The notes below the pieces were generated by a model. The model saw only the letters and a program-made list of their open reading frames with translations, made no database searches and was not told the origin of the DNA. A stretch of 64,000 nt of DNA from Pseudomonas sp. AOB-7 (lineage in GTDB: Bacteria; Pseudomonadota; Gammaproteobacteria; Pseudomonadales; Pseudomonadaceae). The stretch's first letter is position 1, and each line of letters begins with the position of its first letter. Below, piece after piece: positions 20,684 to 29,262 of the stretch. The DNA lies in the NCBI RefSeq assembly GCF_003696305.1, contig NZ_RFFK01000005.1, positions 293,189 through 357,188 of the forward strand, written 5' to 3'. A program made the position numbers and the translations under genes.

Positions 20684-21099
20684 AGCGGCCACTCCTGCAC
20701 CACCATATGGGTCTTGACCCGCTGCATCTGCGGGAAGGCCTCGAGGGCGTCGCGGATCTCGCTCAGGCGCGTCATGCTGGCCGCCTCGACGTACACCAGC
20801 ATGTCGGTCTCGCCGCTGATGCCGCAGCAGCGGCGGATCTCCGGGTACAGGCGCATGCGCTCGACGTAGTCCTGGCAGCGGCCGTCCTTGTAGAACAGCT
20901 CGAAGAAGGCCTTGACCGCGTCCGCCCCCGGCTCGGCGACCTGGGCGTGGTAGCCGCGGATCACCCCACCGCCTTCCAGCTGGCGGATGCGCTCGCTGAC
21001 CGCCGAACGCGAGAGGTTCACCTCGCGGGCGATCTGGCTGACGGGGGTGCGCGCATCGCGGCGCAGCAGGGCGAGGATCTGGCGGTCGAACTTGTCCAC
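20680..21099 (-). CDS. Lrp/AsnC-family transcriptional regulator
   Basis: 139-aa feast/famine regulator. The N-terminal helix-turn-helix is VSQIAREVNLSRSAVSERI and the C-terminal part is an AsnC/RAM ligand-binding domain (ETDMLVYVEAASMTRLSEI). Start is taken as GTG 21099, giving the canonical (M)DKFDRQIL opening; a longer frame to 21171 lacks family similarity. The stop overlaps the sbcD start (GTGA). It is divergent from a YjeH-type exporter and probably senses an amino acid to control that exporter (inference). Confidence 0.88.
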   Translation of the reverse strand: MDKFDRQILALLRRDARTPVSQIAREVNLSRSAVSERIRQLEGGGVIRGYHAQVAEPGADAVKAFFELFYKDGRCQDYVERMRLYPEIRRCCGISGETDMLVYVEAASMTRLSEIRDALEAFPQMQRVKTHMVVQEWPL

Positions 21100-21224
21100 G
21101 GGGGCTCTCAAACAACAAGCGGGTTGAGGGACAGAACCGCCGTTTCGACGGCGAAAGCCGACGCCCTGCACGGGAGCGCCGGCTTACCATGGCGGGATTC
21201 TGCGCAAGGACACGAGCATACCCC

Positions 21225-22478
21225 ATGAGTCGACTGAACAAGGAACTGGGCCTGCTGCAGGGCATCGCCCTGCTCAGCACCTCGCTGCTCGGCACCGGCA
21301 TCTTCGTGGTGCCGGCGCTGGCCGCCACCGCCGCCGGGCAGGCCTCGTTGTGGGCCTGGCTGGTGCTGATCGCCCTGGTGCTGCCGGTGGCCTTCACCTT
21401 CGCCCAACTGGGCAAACGCTTCCCCCATGCCGGCGGCGCGCCGCACCTGATCGGCCGCGCCTTCGGCCAGCGCCTGGAAGGGGTCAGCGCGCTGCTGTTT
21501 CTCGCCGTGCTGCCGGTCGGCCTGCCCGCCGCGCTGCATATCGCCAGCGGTTTCTGGCTGGCCCTGTTCGACCTCTCCAGCGCCGGGCTGCTGGCGATCC
21601 AGCTGGCCACCCTCGGCGCCATCCTGCTGCTCGGCCAGCGCCCGGCCAGGGCCTCGGGCGTGCTGCAGGGGCTGATCGCGGTGGCGATTGTCGCCAGCGT
21701 GGCGCTGATCTGGTGGGTCGGCGACCTGCCGCGCGCCAGCCAGCCGCTGCTGCCGCCGCTGAGCGGCCAGTGGCAGCTGCTGCCGGCGGCGCTGGGGGTG
21801 ATGTTCTGGTGCTTCGTCGGCATCGAGGCCTTCACCCACCTGGGCGAGGAGTTCAAGCGCCCCGAGCGCGACTTCCCCCTGGCCCTGCTGCTCGGCGTGC
21901 TGCTCGCCGGCCTGGTGTACTGGGCCTGTTCGGTGGCGGTGCTGAGCTTCGCCACCCATGGCGATGTGCACAGCGACACCACCGCCCTGCCGCGGTTGTT
22001 CGAGCTGCTGCTGGGCGAGCGTGCCCGCGTGCTGGTCGCGCTGGTCGGCTACCTGGCCTGCTTCGCCTCGATGAACGTGTATATCCAGGGCTTCGCCCGG
22101 CTGATCTGGAGCCTGGCCGACGAGGGCAAGCTGCCGGCGCCGCTGGCCCGACGCAACGGCCAGGGCGTGCCGGCTCGCGCGCTGCTGCTGGTGGTCGCCA
22201 GTTGCGCCCTGTGCGCACTGCTGGCCGCCGTGCTCGAGCTGTCGGTGGACGACCTGATCCGCTACGCCAACGGCAACTTCGTGCTGATCTACCTGTTCAG
22301 CATGGCCGCCGGCGCGGTGCTGCTGCGCGGGGTGTGGCGCTGGCTGGCCGGGCTGGCCACGCTGCTGTGCGCCGCGGTACTGACGATGCTCGGCGGCGAT
22401 GCGCTGTACGCCCTGGTCCTGCTCGGCCTGTTGCTGCTGCTCGATCAATTGCGTGCGACGCGCAGGTCCCTGGCGTAG
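21225..22478 (+). CDS. yjeH: YjeH-type L-methionine/branched-chain amino-acid exporter
   Basis: APC-superfamily transporter (417 aa) with about 12 hydrophobic segments. The N-terminus ELGLLQGIALLSTSLLGTG closely follows E. coli YjeH, which exports methionine and branched-chain amino acids. ATG 21225 is chosen over an upstream in-frame ATG at 21189, since MSRLNKELG aligns with YjeH. It is divergently placed to an Lrp-family regulator, which fits amino-acid-responsive export. Confidence 0.88.
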   Translation: MSRLNKELGLLQGIALLSTSLLGTGIFVVPALAATAAGQASLWAWLVLIALVLPVAFTFAQLGKRFPHAGGAPHLIGRAFGQRLEGVSALLFLAVLPVGLPAALHIASGFWLALFDLSSAGLLAIQLATLGAILLLGQRPARASGVLQGLIAVAIVASVALIWWVGDLPRASQPLLPPLSGQWQLLPAALGVMFWCFVGIEAFTHLGEEFKRPERDFPLALLLGVLLAGLVYWACSVAVLSFATHGDVHSDTTALPRLFELLLGERARVLVALVGYLACFASMNVYIQGFARLIWSLADEGKLPAPLARRNGQGVPARALLLVVASCALCALLAAVLELSVDDLIRYANGNFVLIYLFSMAAGAVLLRGVWRWLAGLATLLCAAVLTMLGGDALYALVLLGLLLLLDQLRATRRSLA

Positions 22479-22616
22479 GGGGCGCCATGGGCACAGGAGG
22501 TCGATAGGCATCGTTTGCACTGCGCACGCCACGACACCCTATGGCGTGACCACAAGGCGCTTGGGGTTCTATCCTTGCAGCGAACCCGCCTGCCCTTATC
22601 CGGCGCTGCGCGCCAG

Positions 22617-22634
22617 CTTCTCCTGCGGGAGAAG
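22617..22634. repeat. Short perfect hairpin upstream of the TAXI gene
   Basis: CTTCTCC-TGCG-GGAGAAG, a 7-bp perfect stem with a 4-base loop in the 204-base gap between yjeH and the TAXI receptor gene. There is no T-tract, so it is more like a REP-type palindrome than a terminator. A similar CTCTCCCG hairpin lies upstream of polB. Confidence 0.45.
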
Positions 22635-22682
22635 GACACCAGGAAGGCGTCGCTTCGCGACTTTCACCCCCAAGGATGCCCC

Positions 22683-24056
22683 ATGCGCCGCGTGCTGAAC
22701 GACCTGAAGATCATGATCCTGGCCAACCTGTGGATAGTGCCGGTGGTGGCCGCGCTGGTCTGGGCGCTGTTCCAGTTCGTCGCCCCGCCGCCGCCGATGA
22801 GCGCCAGCATGGCCACCGGCATCCAGGGCGGGGCCTACCAGCAATTCGCCGAGCGGCTCAAGGAGGAACTGGCCAAGGAAGGCTTCGAGCTGCACCTGGT
22901 GCCCACCTCCGGCTCGCGCGACAACCTGCAGCAGTTGCTGGCCGACGCTCCCCAGGTGCAGATCGCCCTGGTGCAGAGCGGCCTGGAACGCCAGCTCGCG
23001 CCGGCCGAGCAGCAACGACTGGAGAGCCTGGGGGCGATCTACCAGGAACCGCTGTGGCTGTTCTATCGGCGCGAGGCCAGCCTCGACCGCATCGCCGACC
23101 TGCTGCCGCTGCGCCTCGGCCTCGGCGGCGAAGGCAGCGGCACCCGCGCCGCCAGCGACGCCATTCTCGCCGCCAACGCCATCGCCCCAGAGCAATACCC
23201 CGCCACCTGGCACAGCCTCGGCGGCGGCAAGGCGGCCCGCGCGCTGCTGGCCGGCGAGCTGGACGCGGCGTTCTTCGTCGGCCCGGCGGAGAACGCCCTG
23301 GTGCAGCAGCTGGCGGCCAGCCCCGACATCGCCCTGGCGCACTTTCGCCGCGCCGCCGCCTACGAGGCGCGCCTGCCCTTCTTCAACCGCGTCACGGTCG
23401 GCGAGGGCCTGCTCGACCTGGCCAGCAACGCGCCGGATCGCGACATCGTCACCCTCGCCCCGGTGGCCACCCTGGTGGTCAACGAAGAGTTCAACCCCGG
23501 CCTGGTGCCGCTGTTTCTCGCCGCCAGCCGCGAGGTGATGAAGAACGGCACCCTGCTCGACGCCGCCGGCGCCTTCCCCAGCGCCGAGCCGCGCACCTTC
23601 GAGTTGCACCAGGATGCCCAGCACTACTACGCCAAGGGCCTGCCGATCCTGCAGCGCTACCTGCCGTTTCGCATCGCCTCGCTGGCCGACCGCTACATCA
23701 TCCTGCTGATCCCGCTGATCGTGGTGATGATCCCGCTGGTCAAGGCGGTGGGGCCGATCTACCAGTGGCGCATCCGCGCGCGCATCTACCGCTGGTACAA
23801 GCACCTGCGCGAGATCGACCGCAAGCTGCACGCCGGTTCCTTGCCGGCCGAGCTGGACAGCGAGATCGAACGCCTGGAACAGCTGGAGGACGAACTGGCG
23901 GCGGTCGAGGTGCCGCTGTCCTACTCCAACGAGCTGTACGAGCTGCATATGCACCTGCGCTACGTGATCGAGCGCTTGCGAGCGCTGCAGCAACGCCGGC
24001 GAGACGCCCCGCAACATGCCCCCTCGTCCCTGGCGCCGTCTGCGGATCGAGACTAG
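22683..24056 (+). CDS. TAXI-family solute receptor, membrane-anchored
   Basis: 457-aa protein. An uncleaved-looking N-terminal hydrophobic segment (ILANLWIVPVVAALVWALF) is followed by a TAXI-type periplasmic binding domain (~45-345; MATGIQGGAYQQFAERL, GGEGSGTRAASD, ELDAAFFVGPAE). A second membrane segment (YIILLIPLIVVMIPLV) and a cytoplasmic coiled helical tail complete it. TAXI proteins normally deliver solutes to a TRAP permease, but none is encoded nearby. The two-membrane-helix form suggests a sensor or tethered role. Start ATG 22683 has AAGGA upstream. Confidence 0.82.
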   Translation: MRRVLNDLKIMILANLWIVPVVAALVWALFQFVAPPPPMSASMATGIQGGAYQQFAERLKEELAKEGFELHLVPTSGSRDNLQQLLADAPQVQIALVQSGLERQLAPAEQQRLESLGAIYQEPLWLFYRREASLDRIADLLPLRLGLGGEGSGTRAASDAILAANAIAPEQYPATWHSLGGGKAARALLAGELDAAFFVGPAENALVQQLAASPDIALAHFRRAAAYEARLPFFNRVTVGEGLLDLASNAPDRDIVTLAPVATLVVNEEFNPGLVPLFLAASREVMKNGTLLDAAGAFPSAEPRTFELHQDAQHYYAKGLPILQRYLPFRIASLADRYIILLIPLIVVMIPLVKAVGPIYQWRIRARIYRWYKHLREIDRKLHAGSLPAELDSEIERLEQLEDELAAVEVPLSYSNELYELHMHLRYVIERLRALQQRRRDAPQHAPSSLAPSADRD

Positions 24057-24067
24057 CGCAGGGCAAC

Positions 24068-24100
24068 GAAAAAGCCCGCGAATCGACCGCGGGCTTTTTC
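24068..24100. terminator. Bidirectional intrinsic terminator
   Basis: GAAAAAGCCCGCG, a 7-base loop, CGCGGGCTTTTTC: a 13-base perfect inverted repeat with A and T tracts on both sides. It sits between the converging TAXI gene and the aminopeptidase gene and can serve both. Confidence 0.95.
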
Positions 24101-24108
24101 TTGTACGC

Positions 24109-24132
24109 CGTAGGGTGCGCCGTGCGCACCGG
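24109..24132. repeat. GGTGCGC palindrome, member of a dispersed family
   Basis: CGTAGGGTGCGCCGTGCGCACCGG. Related GGTGCGC-N-GCGCACC palindromes occur after gene ends at 37339-37358 and 40491-40516, and a diverged one near 54005-54046. It looks like a short REP-type repeat. Confidence 0.6.
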
Positions 24133-24141
24133 CGAACGACG

Positions 24142-25752
24142 CTACTTGACCCAGTGCTTGCCCCAATGGGTGATGTCATAGGCTTGCGCGCTGCGCATCA
24201 GCCCGCGCTCGGCCCGGCTGGCCTCGATCTCGTCGTCCACCACCTTGGTCGACAGCGCCAGCCAGCTGGCGACGAAGGCCATGGCATCGCCGTTGACCTC
24301 CAGCGCGCGCCGGTCGAGGTTGTTCAGGTCGTCGCAGGCGTCGTGATAGCAGGGATCGAAGGCGATGCCGGCGGTACCGCCGTAGCGACTGGCCTGCTCT
24401 TCGGACTTGACCACCTCGGCCCCGGTGAACAGCCCGCCGAAGGCGATGCCGTCGAGGAAGAACTGCGCGTAGTCGGAGCGGAAGCTGATCTCGTCGCCTT
24501 CGAACGGCAGACCGCGCAGGCGGTAGTACTCGCCGAACAGCCGCTCGATCGCGGCCGAGCCGGGCGGCCCCTGCAGGCCGAAGTCGGAGCCGTCGCCGTC
24601 GTAGATGAAGTAGGCGAAGTTCGGCGAGGCGATCATGTCGAAGTTCAGGTAGGCCTTGATCTTCGCCTTCTCCTCGTCGGCCAGTTGGTTGACGTAGTAG
24701 GTCGACCCCACCAGCCCCGACTCCTCGGCGCCCCACCAGGCGAAACGCAGCTTGTTCTGCGGCTTGGCCTTGGCCATCTGCACGGCCAGCTCCAGCAGCG
24801 CGGCGCTGCCCGAACCGTTGTCGTTGATCCCGGCGCCCTCGAACACCGAGTCCAAGTGCGCGCCGGCCATCACCACGTTGTCCGGATTGCCGCGTTTGCT
24901 CTCGGCGATCAGATTGTGGGTCTCGGTGCGCTCGCGTACCACGTCGGCGACCATGCGCAGTTGCAGCTCGGCGGTCTGCGCCAGGCTCACGCCCAGGTCG
25001 TAGGTGGTGAACAGCACCGGAATGCCGCCGGCATAGCCGTCGCCCAGGGTGGCGTTGAGCAGCCCCTTGCGATCCTCGCTGTCGCCCTGGTTGAAGATGA
25101 CCACCCCAACCGCGCCGGCGTCGGCGGCGTGCTCGGCCTTGATCTGGAAGTTGCAGGCCCCGCGCTGCAGCAGGGCGATGGCGCCGGCGGGGAACGCGGC
25201 GAAGTCCTCGGCCTCGCAGCCGCTGGTGGACAGGTTGCCCTCGCCCAGGGCGATATCCACCGCCACCACCGGCGCGGCGACGTCGCCGGCCTCGGTCTGC
25301 GACAGGTAGGTGAAGTCCACCTCCCATTCGTACTGCGCCGGCGTCGGCGCCAGACTCTGCAGCACGCCAGGGCCTTGCGGGTAGAAGGCGCTGAACGGGA
25401 AGGCCTGGCGGCTGACGGCATAGCCGGCGCTCTCCAGGGTGGCCTGCACGTAATCGAGCGAGCCCTGATAACCGGGCAGCCCCGCCGCACGGTTGCCGCC
25501 GTTGGCCTGGGCGATATCGTTGAGCATCTGCATGTGGATCAGGCTGTTGGCCGCCTGCATGCAGCGCGGCAGCAGCAACGGCGTGGCGCTCAGCACCCCG
25601 GAGCGGCACTCGGCCGGGCCGAGCCGCGTCGGGCTCCAGAACTGATCGAACAACTCGGTGAGATCCGGCGCCTTGGCCGCCACGGCCTGCCCGGAAAGTG
25701 CCGCCAGCAAGGCGGCGCCCAGTAAACGGCGATTATTGATCTTGTTGCGCAT
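24142..25752 (-). CDS. lap: Secreted M28 zinc aminopeptidase (PaAP-like)
   Basis: 536-aa exported aminopeptidase closely resembling P. aeruginosa PaAP (PA2939), a leucine-preferring enzyme found in the secretome and outer-membrane vesicles. A signal peptide (RRLLGAALLAALSGQAVAA) is followed by a prosegment, a PA domain insertion (~180-280, including AGAVGVVIFNQGD), and the M28 core with metal ligands in AGAHLDSVFEG, INDNGSGS and WWGAEESGLVGS. ATG 25752 has GGAGG upstream. The downstream terminator is shared with the converging gene. Confidence 0.95.
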   Translation of the reverse strand: MRNKINNRRLLGAALLAALSGQAVAAKAPDLTELFDQFWSPTRLGPAECRSGVLSATPLLLPRCMQAANSLIHMQMLNDIAQANGGNRAAGLPGYQGSLDYVQATLESAGYAVSRQAFPFSAFYPQGPGVLQSLAPTPAQYEWEVDFTYLSQTEAGDVAAPVVAVDIALGEGNLSTSGCEAEDFAAFPAGAIALLQRGACNFQIKAEHAADAGAVGVVIFNQGDSEDRKGLLNATLGDGYAGGIPVLFTTYDLGVSLAQTAELQLRMVADVVRERTETHNLIAESKRGNPDNVVMAGAHLDSVFEGAGINDNGSGSAALLELAVQMAKAKPQNKLRFAWWGAEESGLVGSTYYVNQLADEEKAKIKAYLNFDMIASPNFAYFIYDGDGSDFGLQGPPGSAAIERLFGEYYRLRGLPFEGDEISFRSDYAQFFLDGIAFGGLFTGAEVVKSEEQASRYGGTAGIAFDPCYHDACDDLNNLDRRALEVNGDAMAFVASWLALSTKVVDDEIEASRAERGLMRSAQAYDITHWGKHWVK

Positions 25753-26101
25753 GTGTTCCTCCAATCCATATTTGGAGATCGAGAAAGGCGGCGACGCTTG
25801 TGGCGCCGCCGCGGTGCGTCCCTTTACTGCGTCGTGTGGACGTCACAGACGCTAGACCGGGAAGCGCCATCGCGCGAATCGGAAAGCGCATTTTTTCCAG
25901 AAAATAGAGCTCTATCACTGCAGATAGCGGCAAATAGCCAGCAATCTCCCTTCGCATCCTGTGCCCAGCGGCATCCCGGGCATGGAGTCGGCAGCGATGT
26001 CGGGTAGACTCTGCGCATGCCGCAACGCTGCCGATGCGCGAGCCCTTCTTGCTCCCCTGCGGCGTTACTCCCATCGCGAACCCGCCAAAGACCGAACCGC
26101 C
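25753..26101. other. 349-base divergent promoter region of lap and ndpA
   Basis: Separates the divergent aminopeptidase and ndpA genes. The middle (25880-25960) is AT-richer than average (GCATTTTTTCCAGAAAATAG), which suits a promoter. I could not assign specific regulator sites. No supported ORF. Confidence 0.4.
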
Positions 26102-27109
26102 ATGCCGATCCGCCATTGCATCGTCCACCTGATCGACAAGAAACCCGATGGCAGCCCTGCCGTGCTGCACGCCCGCGACAGCGAGCTGAGCGCCTCGCCG
26201 GCCATGGAGAACCTGCTGGCCGACCTCAACGAGAGCTACAACGCCAAGCAGGGCAAGGCCTGGGGCCTGTTCCACGAGGAGTCCGGCGCCTACCCCTTCA
26301 GCGGCTGGCTGAAGAGCTATCTGGATGGCGAACAGGATTTCACCGCCTTCAGCCGCCAGGCCGTGGAACAGCTGCAGAAGCTGATGGAGGAATCCAACCT
26401 GTCCACCGGCGGCCACGTGCTGCTGGCGCACTACCAGCAGGGCATGACCGACTACCTGGCCATCGCCCTGCTGCACCACAGCGAAGGCGTGGCGGTGACC
26501 GAGGCGCTGGACGTGACCCCGGCCAAGCACCTGGACCTGGGCCAGTTGCACCTGGCCGCGCGCATCAACATCAGCGAGTGGCAGAACAACAAGCAGTCCA
26601 AGCAGTACATCTCCTTTATCAAGGGCAAGAACGGCAAGAAGGTCTCCGACTACTTCCGCGACTTCATCGGCTGCCAGGAAGGCGTCGACGGCCCGGGCGA
26701 GACCCGTACCCTGCTCAAGGCCTTCAGCGACTTCGTGGAAAGCGAGGATCTGCCGGAGGAGCAGGCGCGCGAGAAGACCAAGACCCTGGTCGGCTACGCC
26801 ACCAGCCAGGCCAAGATGGGCGAGCCGATCACCCTCGACGAGCTCTCCGGACTGATCGACGAAGAGCGCCCACGCGCCTTCTACGAGCATATCCGCAACA
26901 AGGATTACGGCATGGCCCCGGAATTTCCGGCGGACAAGCGCACCTTGAGCCAGTTCCAGCGCTTCACCGGCCGCGCCGAGGGCCTGTCGATCAGCTTCGA
27001 GGCGCACCTGCTGGGCTCGAAGGTCGAGTACGACGAGGGCCGCGACATGCTGATCATCCGCCAGCTGCCGACCCAGCTGAAGGATCAGCTCAAGCGCCAC
27101 CAGGACTGA
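26102..27109 (+). CDS. ndpA: Nucleoid-associated protein NdpA/YejK
   Basis: 335-aa nucleoid-associated protein of the NdpA (37-kDa, YejK) family, full length. It begins [17 protein letters not shown]. It contains the characteristic [20 protein letters not shown] and [11 protein letters not shown] regions and the C-terminal [18 protein letters not shown]. It binds DNA and in E. coli interacts with topoisomerases. A longer in-frame ORF upstream has no family similarity; ATG 26102 is the family start. Confidence 0.95.
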   Translation: MPIRHCIVHLIDKKPDGSPAVLHARDSELSASPAMENLLADLNESYNAKQGKAWGLFHEESGAYPFSGWLKSYLDGEQDFTAFSRQAVEQLQKLMEESNLSTGGHVLLAHYQQGMTDYLAIALLHHSEGVAVTEALDVTPAKHLDLGQLHLAARINISEWQNNKQSKQYISFIKGKNGKKVSDYFRDFIGCQEGVDGPGETRTLLKAFSDFVESEDLPEEQAREKTKTLVGYATSQAKMGEPITLDELSGLIDEERPRAFYEHIRNKDYGMAPEFPADKRTLSQFQRFTGRAEGLSISFEAHLLGSKVEYDEGRDMLIIRQLPTQLKDQLKRHQD

Positions 27110-27159
27110 CGCGCGCCCCGACTGGGCTAGACTGCAAGAACACGCCGCGAGGTGCGCCC

Positions 27160-28047
27160 ATGCCCTCGTCCCCTGCCTTGCGCCGCCACTGCGCCGCCGC
27201 CCTGCTGGGCCTCGTCCTGCTGGCGGCCGACGCCTCCGAGGAGCCGCCGATCGAGGCGCTGCTCAGCGACGAAGAGCGCTTCATCAGTGCCAACGCCGAG
27301 TTCACCCTGCTCCACGAGATGGGCCACCTGCTGATCGCCGAGCTGGATCTGCCGGTACTCGGGCGCGAGGAGGACGCCGCCGACCAGCTGGGCTTCCTCA
27401 GCCTGTTCCTCAGCGCCGACCGGCAGCGCGACGCCGGCTTCTATGCCCGCCTGCTGGACATCGCCGACTACTGGCGCCTGGAATGGCAACGCCCCAAGCC
27501 CGACTACGAGGAGGTGCACGCCTGGGCCAGTCACGGCCTGGACGCGCAGCGCTTCTACAACCTGGCCTGCCTGATCTACGGCAGCGACCCGGATCGCCTG
27601 GAGTGGGTACCCAAGGTCACCGGCCTGCCGATGGAGCGGGCGCTCTATTGCGACCAGGAATACCAGCAGGTCAGCCGGGCCCTGGCCTGGGTCAAGCGCC
27701 AGCACGGGCGCAGGCCGGGCGAGCCGCACGGCCATCGCATCCGGGTGATCTTCGATGCGCCCGCACAGCGCATCGCCAACGGCGCACGCCTGCTCGCGCT
27801 GCTGCAGGACAGCGGCGAGGTGGAGGCCATCGCCGCCCGCGCCAGCGCCGTTTATCGCCTGCCGCGCGACCTGATCCTGCGCGTGGTCAATTGCGGCGCC
27901 GCGGATGCCTGGTACAGTCGAGACGCTGGCGAGTTGGTGCTGTGCTACGAACGCCTGGCACATTTCCAGCTGCTCGCCGCCCAGTTGCCGCGCCTGCGCC
28001 TGAACGGCGCAGCCATGCTGTGCCCGGCCTGCCGGCCACCCCGCTGA
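27160..28047 (+). CDS. DUF4344-like exported metallopeptidase
   Basis: 295-aa protein with an N-terminal signal-like segment (CAAALLGLVLLAADA). A zinc-peptidase HExxH motif is in FTLLHEMGHLLIAELDLP at about residue 50, near the mature N-terminus. Acidic residues in GREEDAADQLG could supply the third ligand and match the DUF4344 family pattern. The C-terminal ~100 residues have paired Cys (VNCGAADAWY, LCYERLAHF, LCPACRPP). The substrate is unknown. The ATG follows a modest GAGGTG. The PPK2-like gene begins 12 bases after its stop. Confidence 0.8.
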   Translation: MPSSPALRRHCAAALLGLVLLAADASEEPPIEALLSDEERFISANAEFTLLHEMGHLLIAELDLPVLGREEDAADQLGFLSLFLSADRQRDAGFYARLLDIADYWRLEWQRPKPDYEEVHAWASHGLDAQRFYNLACLIYGSDPDRLEWVPKVTGLPMERALYCDQEYQQVSRALAWVKRQHGRRPGEPHGHRIRVIFDAPAQRIANGARLLALLQDSGEVEAIAARASAVYRLPRDLILRVVNCGAADAWYSRDAGELVLCYERLAHFQLLAAQLPRLRLNGAAMLCPACRPPR

Positions 28048-28059
28048 AGGAACCCGCCC

Positions 28060-28905
28060 ATGAGCCAGCGCCTGCCCAACGCCCTGCTCGACGCCTGTCT
28101 GTGCGACGTGCGGGCGCCGCTGGCGGGCGATCCGGCGCGCACCTTCGGCCTCGACAAGGCCGAGGCCAAGGCCCGCCTGGAACGGCTCAAGCCCTGGCTG
28201 CAGGAGCAGCAGACGCGCCTCTGGGCCAACCGCCGCCAGGCCCTGCTGCTGGTGCTGCAAGGCCCGGACTGCAGCGGCAAGGATGGCGTGATCCGCCGCG
28301 TGCTCAGCGCCTGCAACCCGCAGGGCCTGGCCGTGCACAGCTTCCAGGCGCCGAACGCGGCCGAGCGCGGCCAGCACTTCCTGCAACGCTACCGCCAACG
28401 CCTGCCAGCCCCCGGCCTGCTCGGCGTATTCAACCGCAGTCATTACGAGGCGCTGATCTGCGACCCGCTGGACGGCCTGTGCGGCGACGACGAGCTGCCG
28501 GCGCGCCTGGCCGCGGCGCTGGAATTCGAGCAGGGCCTGGCGGCGCAGGGCATCGTGGTGCTCAAGTGCTACCTGCAGATCGACCAGGCCGAGCAGTACC
28601 GCCGCCTGGTCGAGCGCCTGGAGCAGCCGGCGAAACGCTGGAAGCTCAAGCTCAGCGACCTGCAGTCGCACCAGCAGTTCGGCGAACGCCAGCGGCGCTG
28701 GAGCACGCTGCTCGCCGCCAGCCACAGCGGCGCCGCGCCCTGGTACCTGATCCCGGCGCACAAGCGCTGGCTGCGCGACCTGCTGGTGGCCAGCCTGCTG
28801 GCCCGCGAGCTGGAAAGATTGCAGCTGCAGTGGCCGGATCGCCCGGCGCCCTTTACCCTGGAACAACTGCAAGCCGCCACCACGCACAAGGACGCGCACC
28901 AATGA
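28060..28905 (+). CDS. PPK2-family polyphosphate/nucleotide phosphotransferase
   Basis: 281-aa P-loop kinase of the PPK2 superfamily, which transfers phosphate between polyphosphate and nucleotides. The Walker A motif is LQGPDCSGKDGVIRR, followed by SACNPQGLAVHSFQAP and the Walker B/lid motif GVFNRSHYEALIC. The FNRSHYE form (Asn in place of the DRSWY aspartate) resembles the subgroup TIGR03709-type PPK2-related proteins. Direction and nucleotide specificity cannot be told. It overlaps the next gene by ATGA, so the pair is translationally coupled. Confidence 0.88.
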   Translation: MSQRLPNALLDACLCDVRAPLAGDPARTFGLDKAEAKARLERLKPWLQEQQTRLWANRRQALLLVLQGPDCSGKDGVIRRVLSACNPQGLAVHSFQAPNAAERGQHFLQRYRQRLPAPGLLGVFNRSHYEALICDPLDGLCGDDELPARLAAALEFEQGLAAQGIVVLKCYLQIDQAEQYRRLVERLEQPAKRWKLKLSDLQSHQQFGERQRRWSTLLAASHSGAAPWYLIPAHKRWLRDLLVASLLARELERLQLQWPDRPAPFTLEQLQAATTHKDAHQ

Positions 28906-29222
28906 AGAAAATCCTGCTGATCCTCGCCGCCCTGGCCCTGTGGCAGAACTGGGACAGGCTCGAACGCTGGCTCAAGCCGCCGCAGGCCGGCAACGCCGGC
29001 GGCGAGGTCGTGCTCTATGCCACCAGCTGGCGCGGCTACTGCGCCAAGACCCGCGAACTGTTCGCCGCGGACGGCATCGCCTACCGCGAGGTGGATATCG
29101 AGAAGGACAGCGCCGGCCGCGCGCGCCACCAGGCCCTGGGCGGCCGCGGCGTGCCACTGATCGATATGCGCGGACGGATCATCCACGGCTACGACCAGCG
29201 CGCCATCCGCGCCGCCTACTGA
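28902..29222 (+). CDS. Membrane-anchored glutaredoxin-like protein, N-terminal active-site Cys missing
   Basis: 106-aa protein: an N-terminal hydrophobic anchor (ILLILAALALWQNW) followed by a glutaredoxin/thioredoxin-fold domain (VVLYATSWRGYCAKT, RGVPLIDMRGRIIHGY with the cis-Pro VP). The redox site reads WRGYC, where related proteins have WCGYC. Arg44 is encoded by CGC, one transition from TGC. Only Cys47 remains, so ordinary dithiol chemistry is not possible. It is coupled to the PPK2-like gene through an ATGA overlap. Confidence 0.85.
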   Translation: MKKILLILAALALWQNWDRLERWLKPPQAGNAGGEVVLYATSWRGYCAKTRELFAADGIAYREVDIEKDSAGRARHQALGGRGVPLIDMRGRIIHGYDQRAIRAAY

Positions 29223-29262
29223 GCGGCCGGCTGAATCGCCCCGCGCTGCCGAAAACAGGCGC

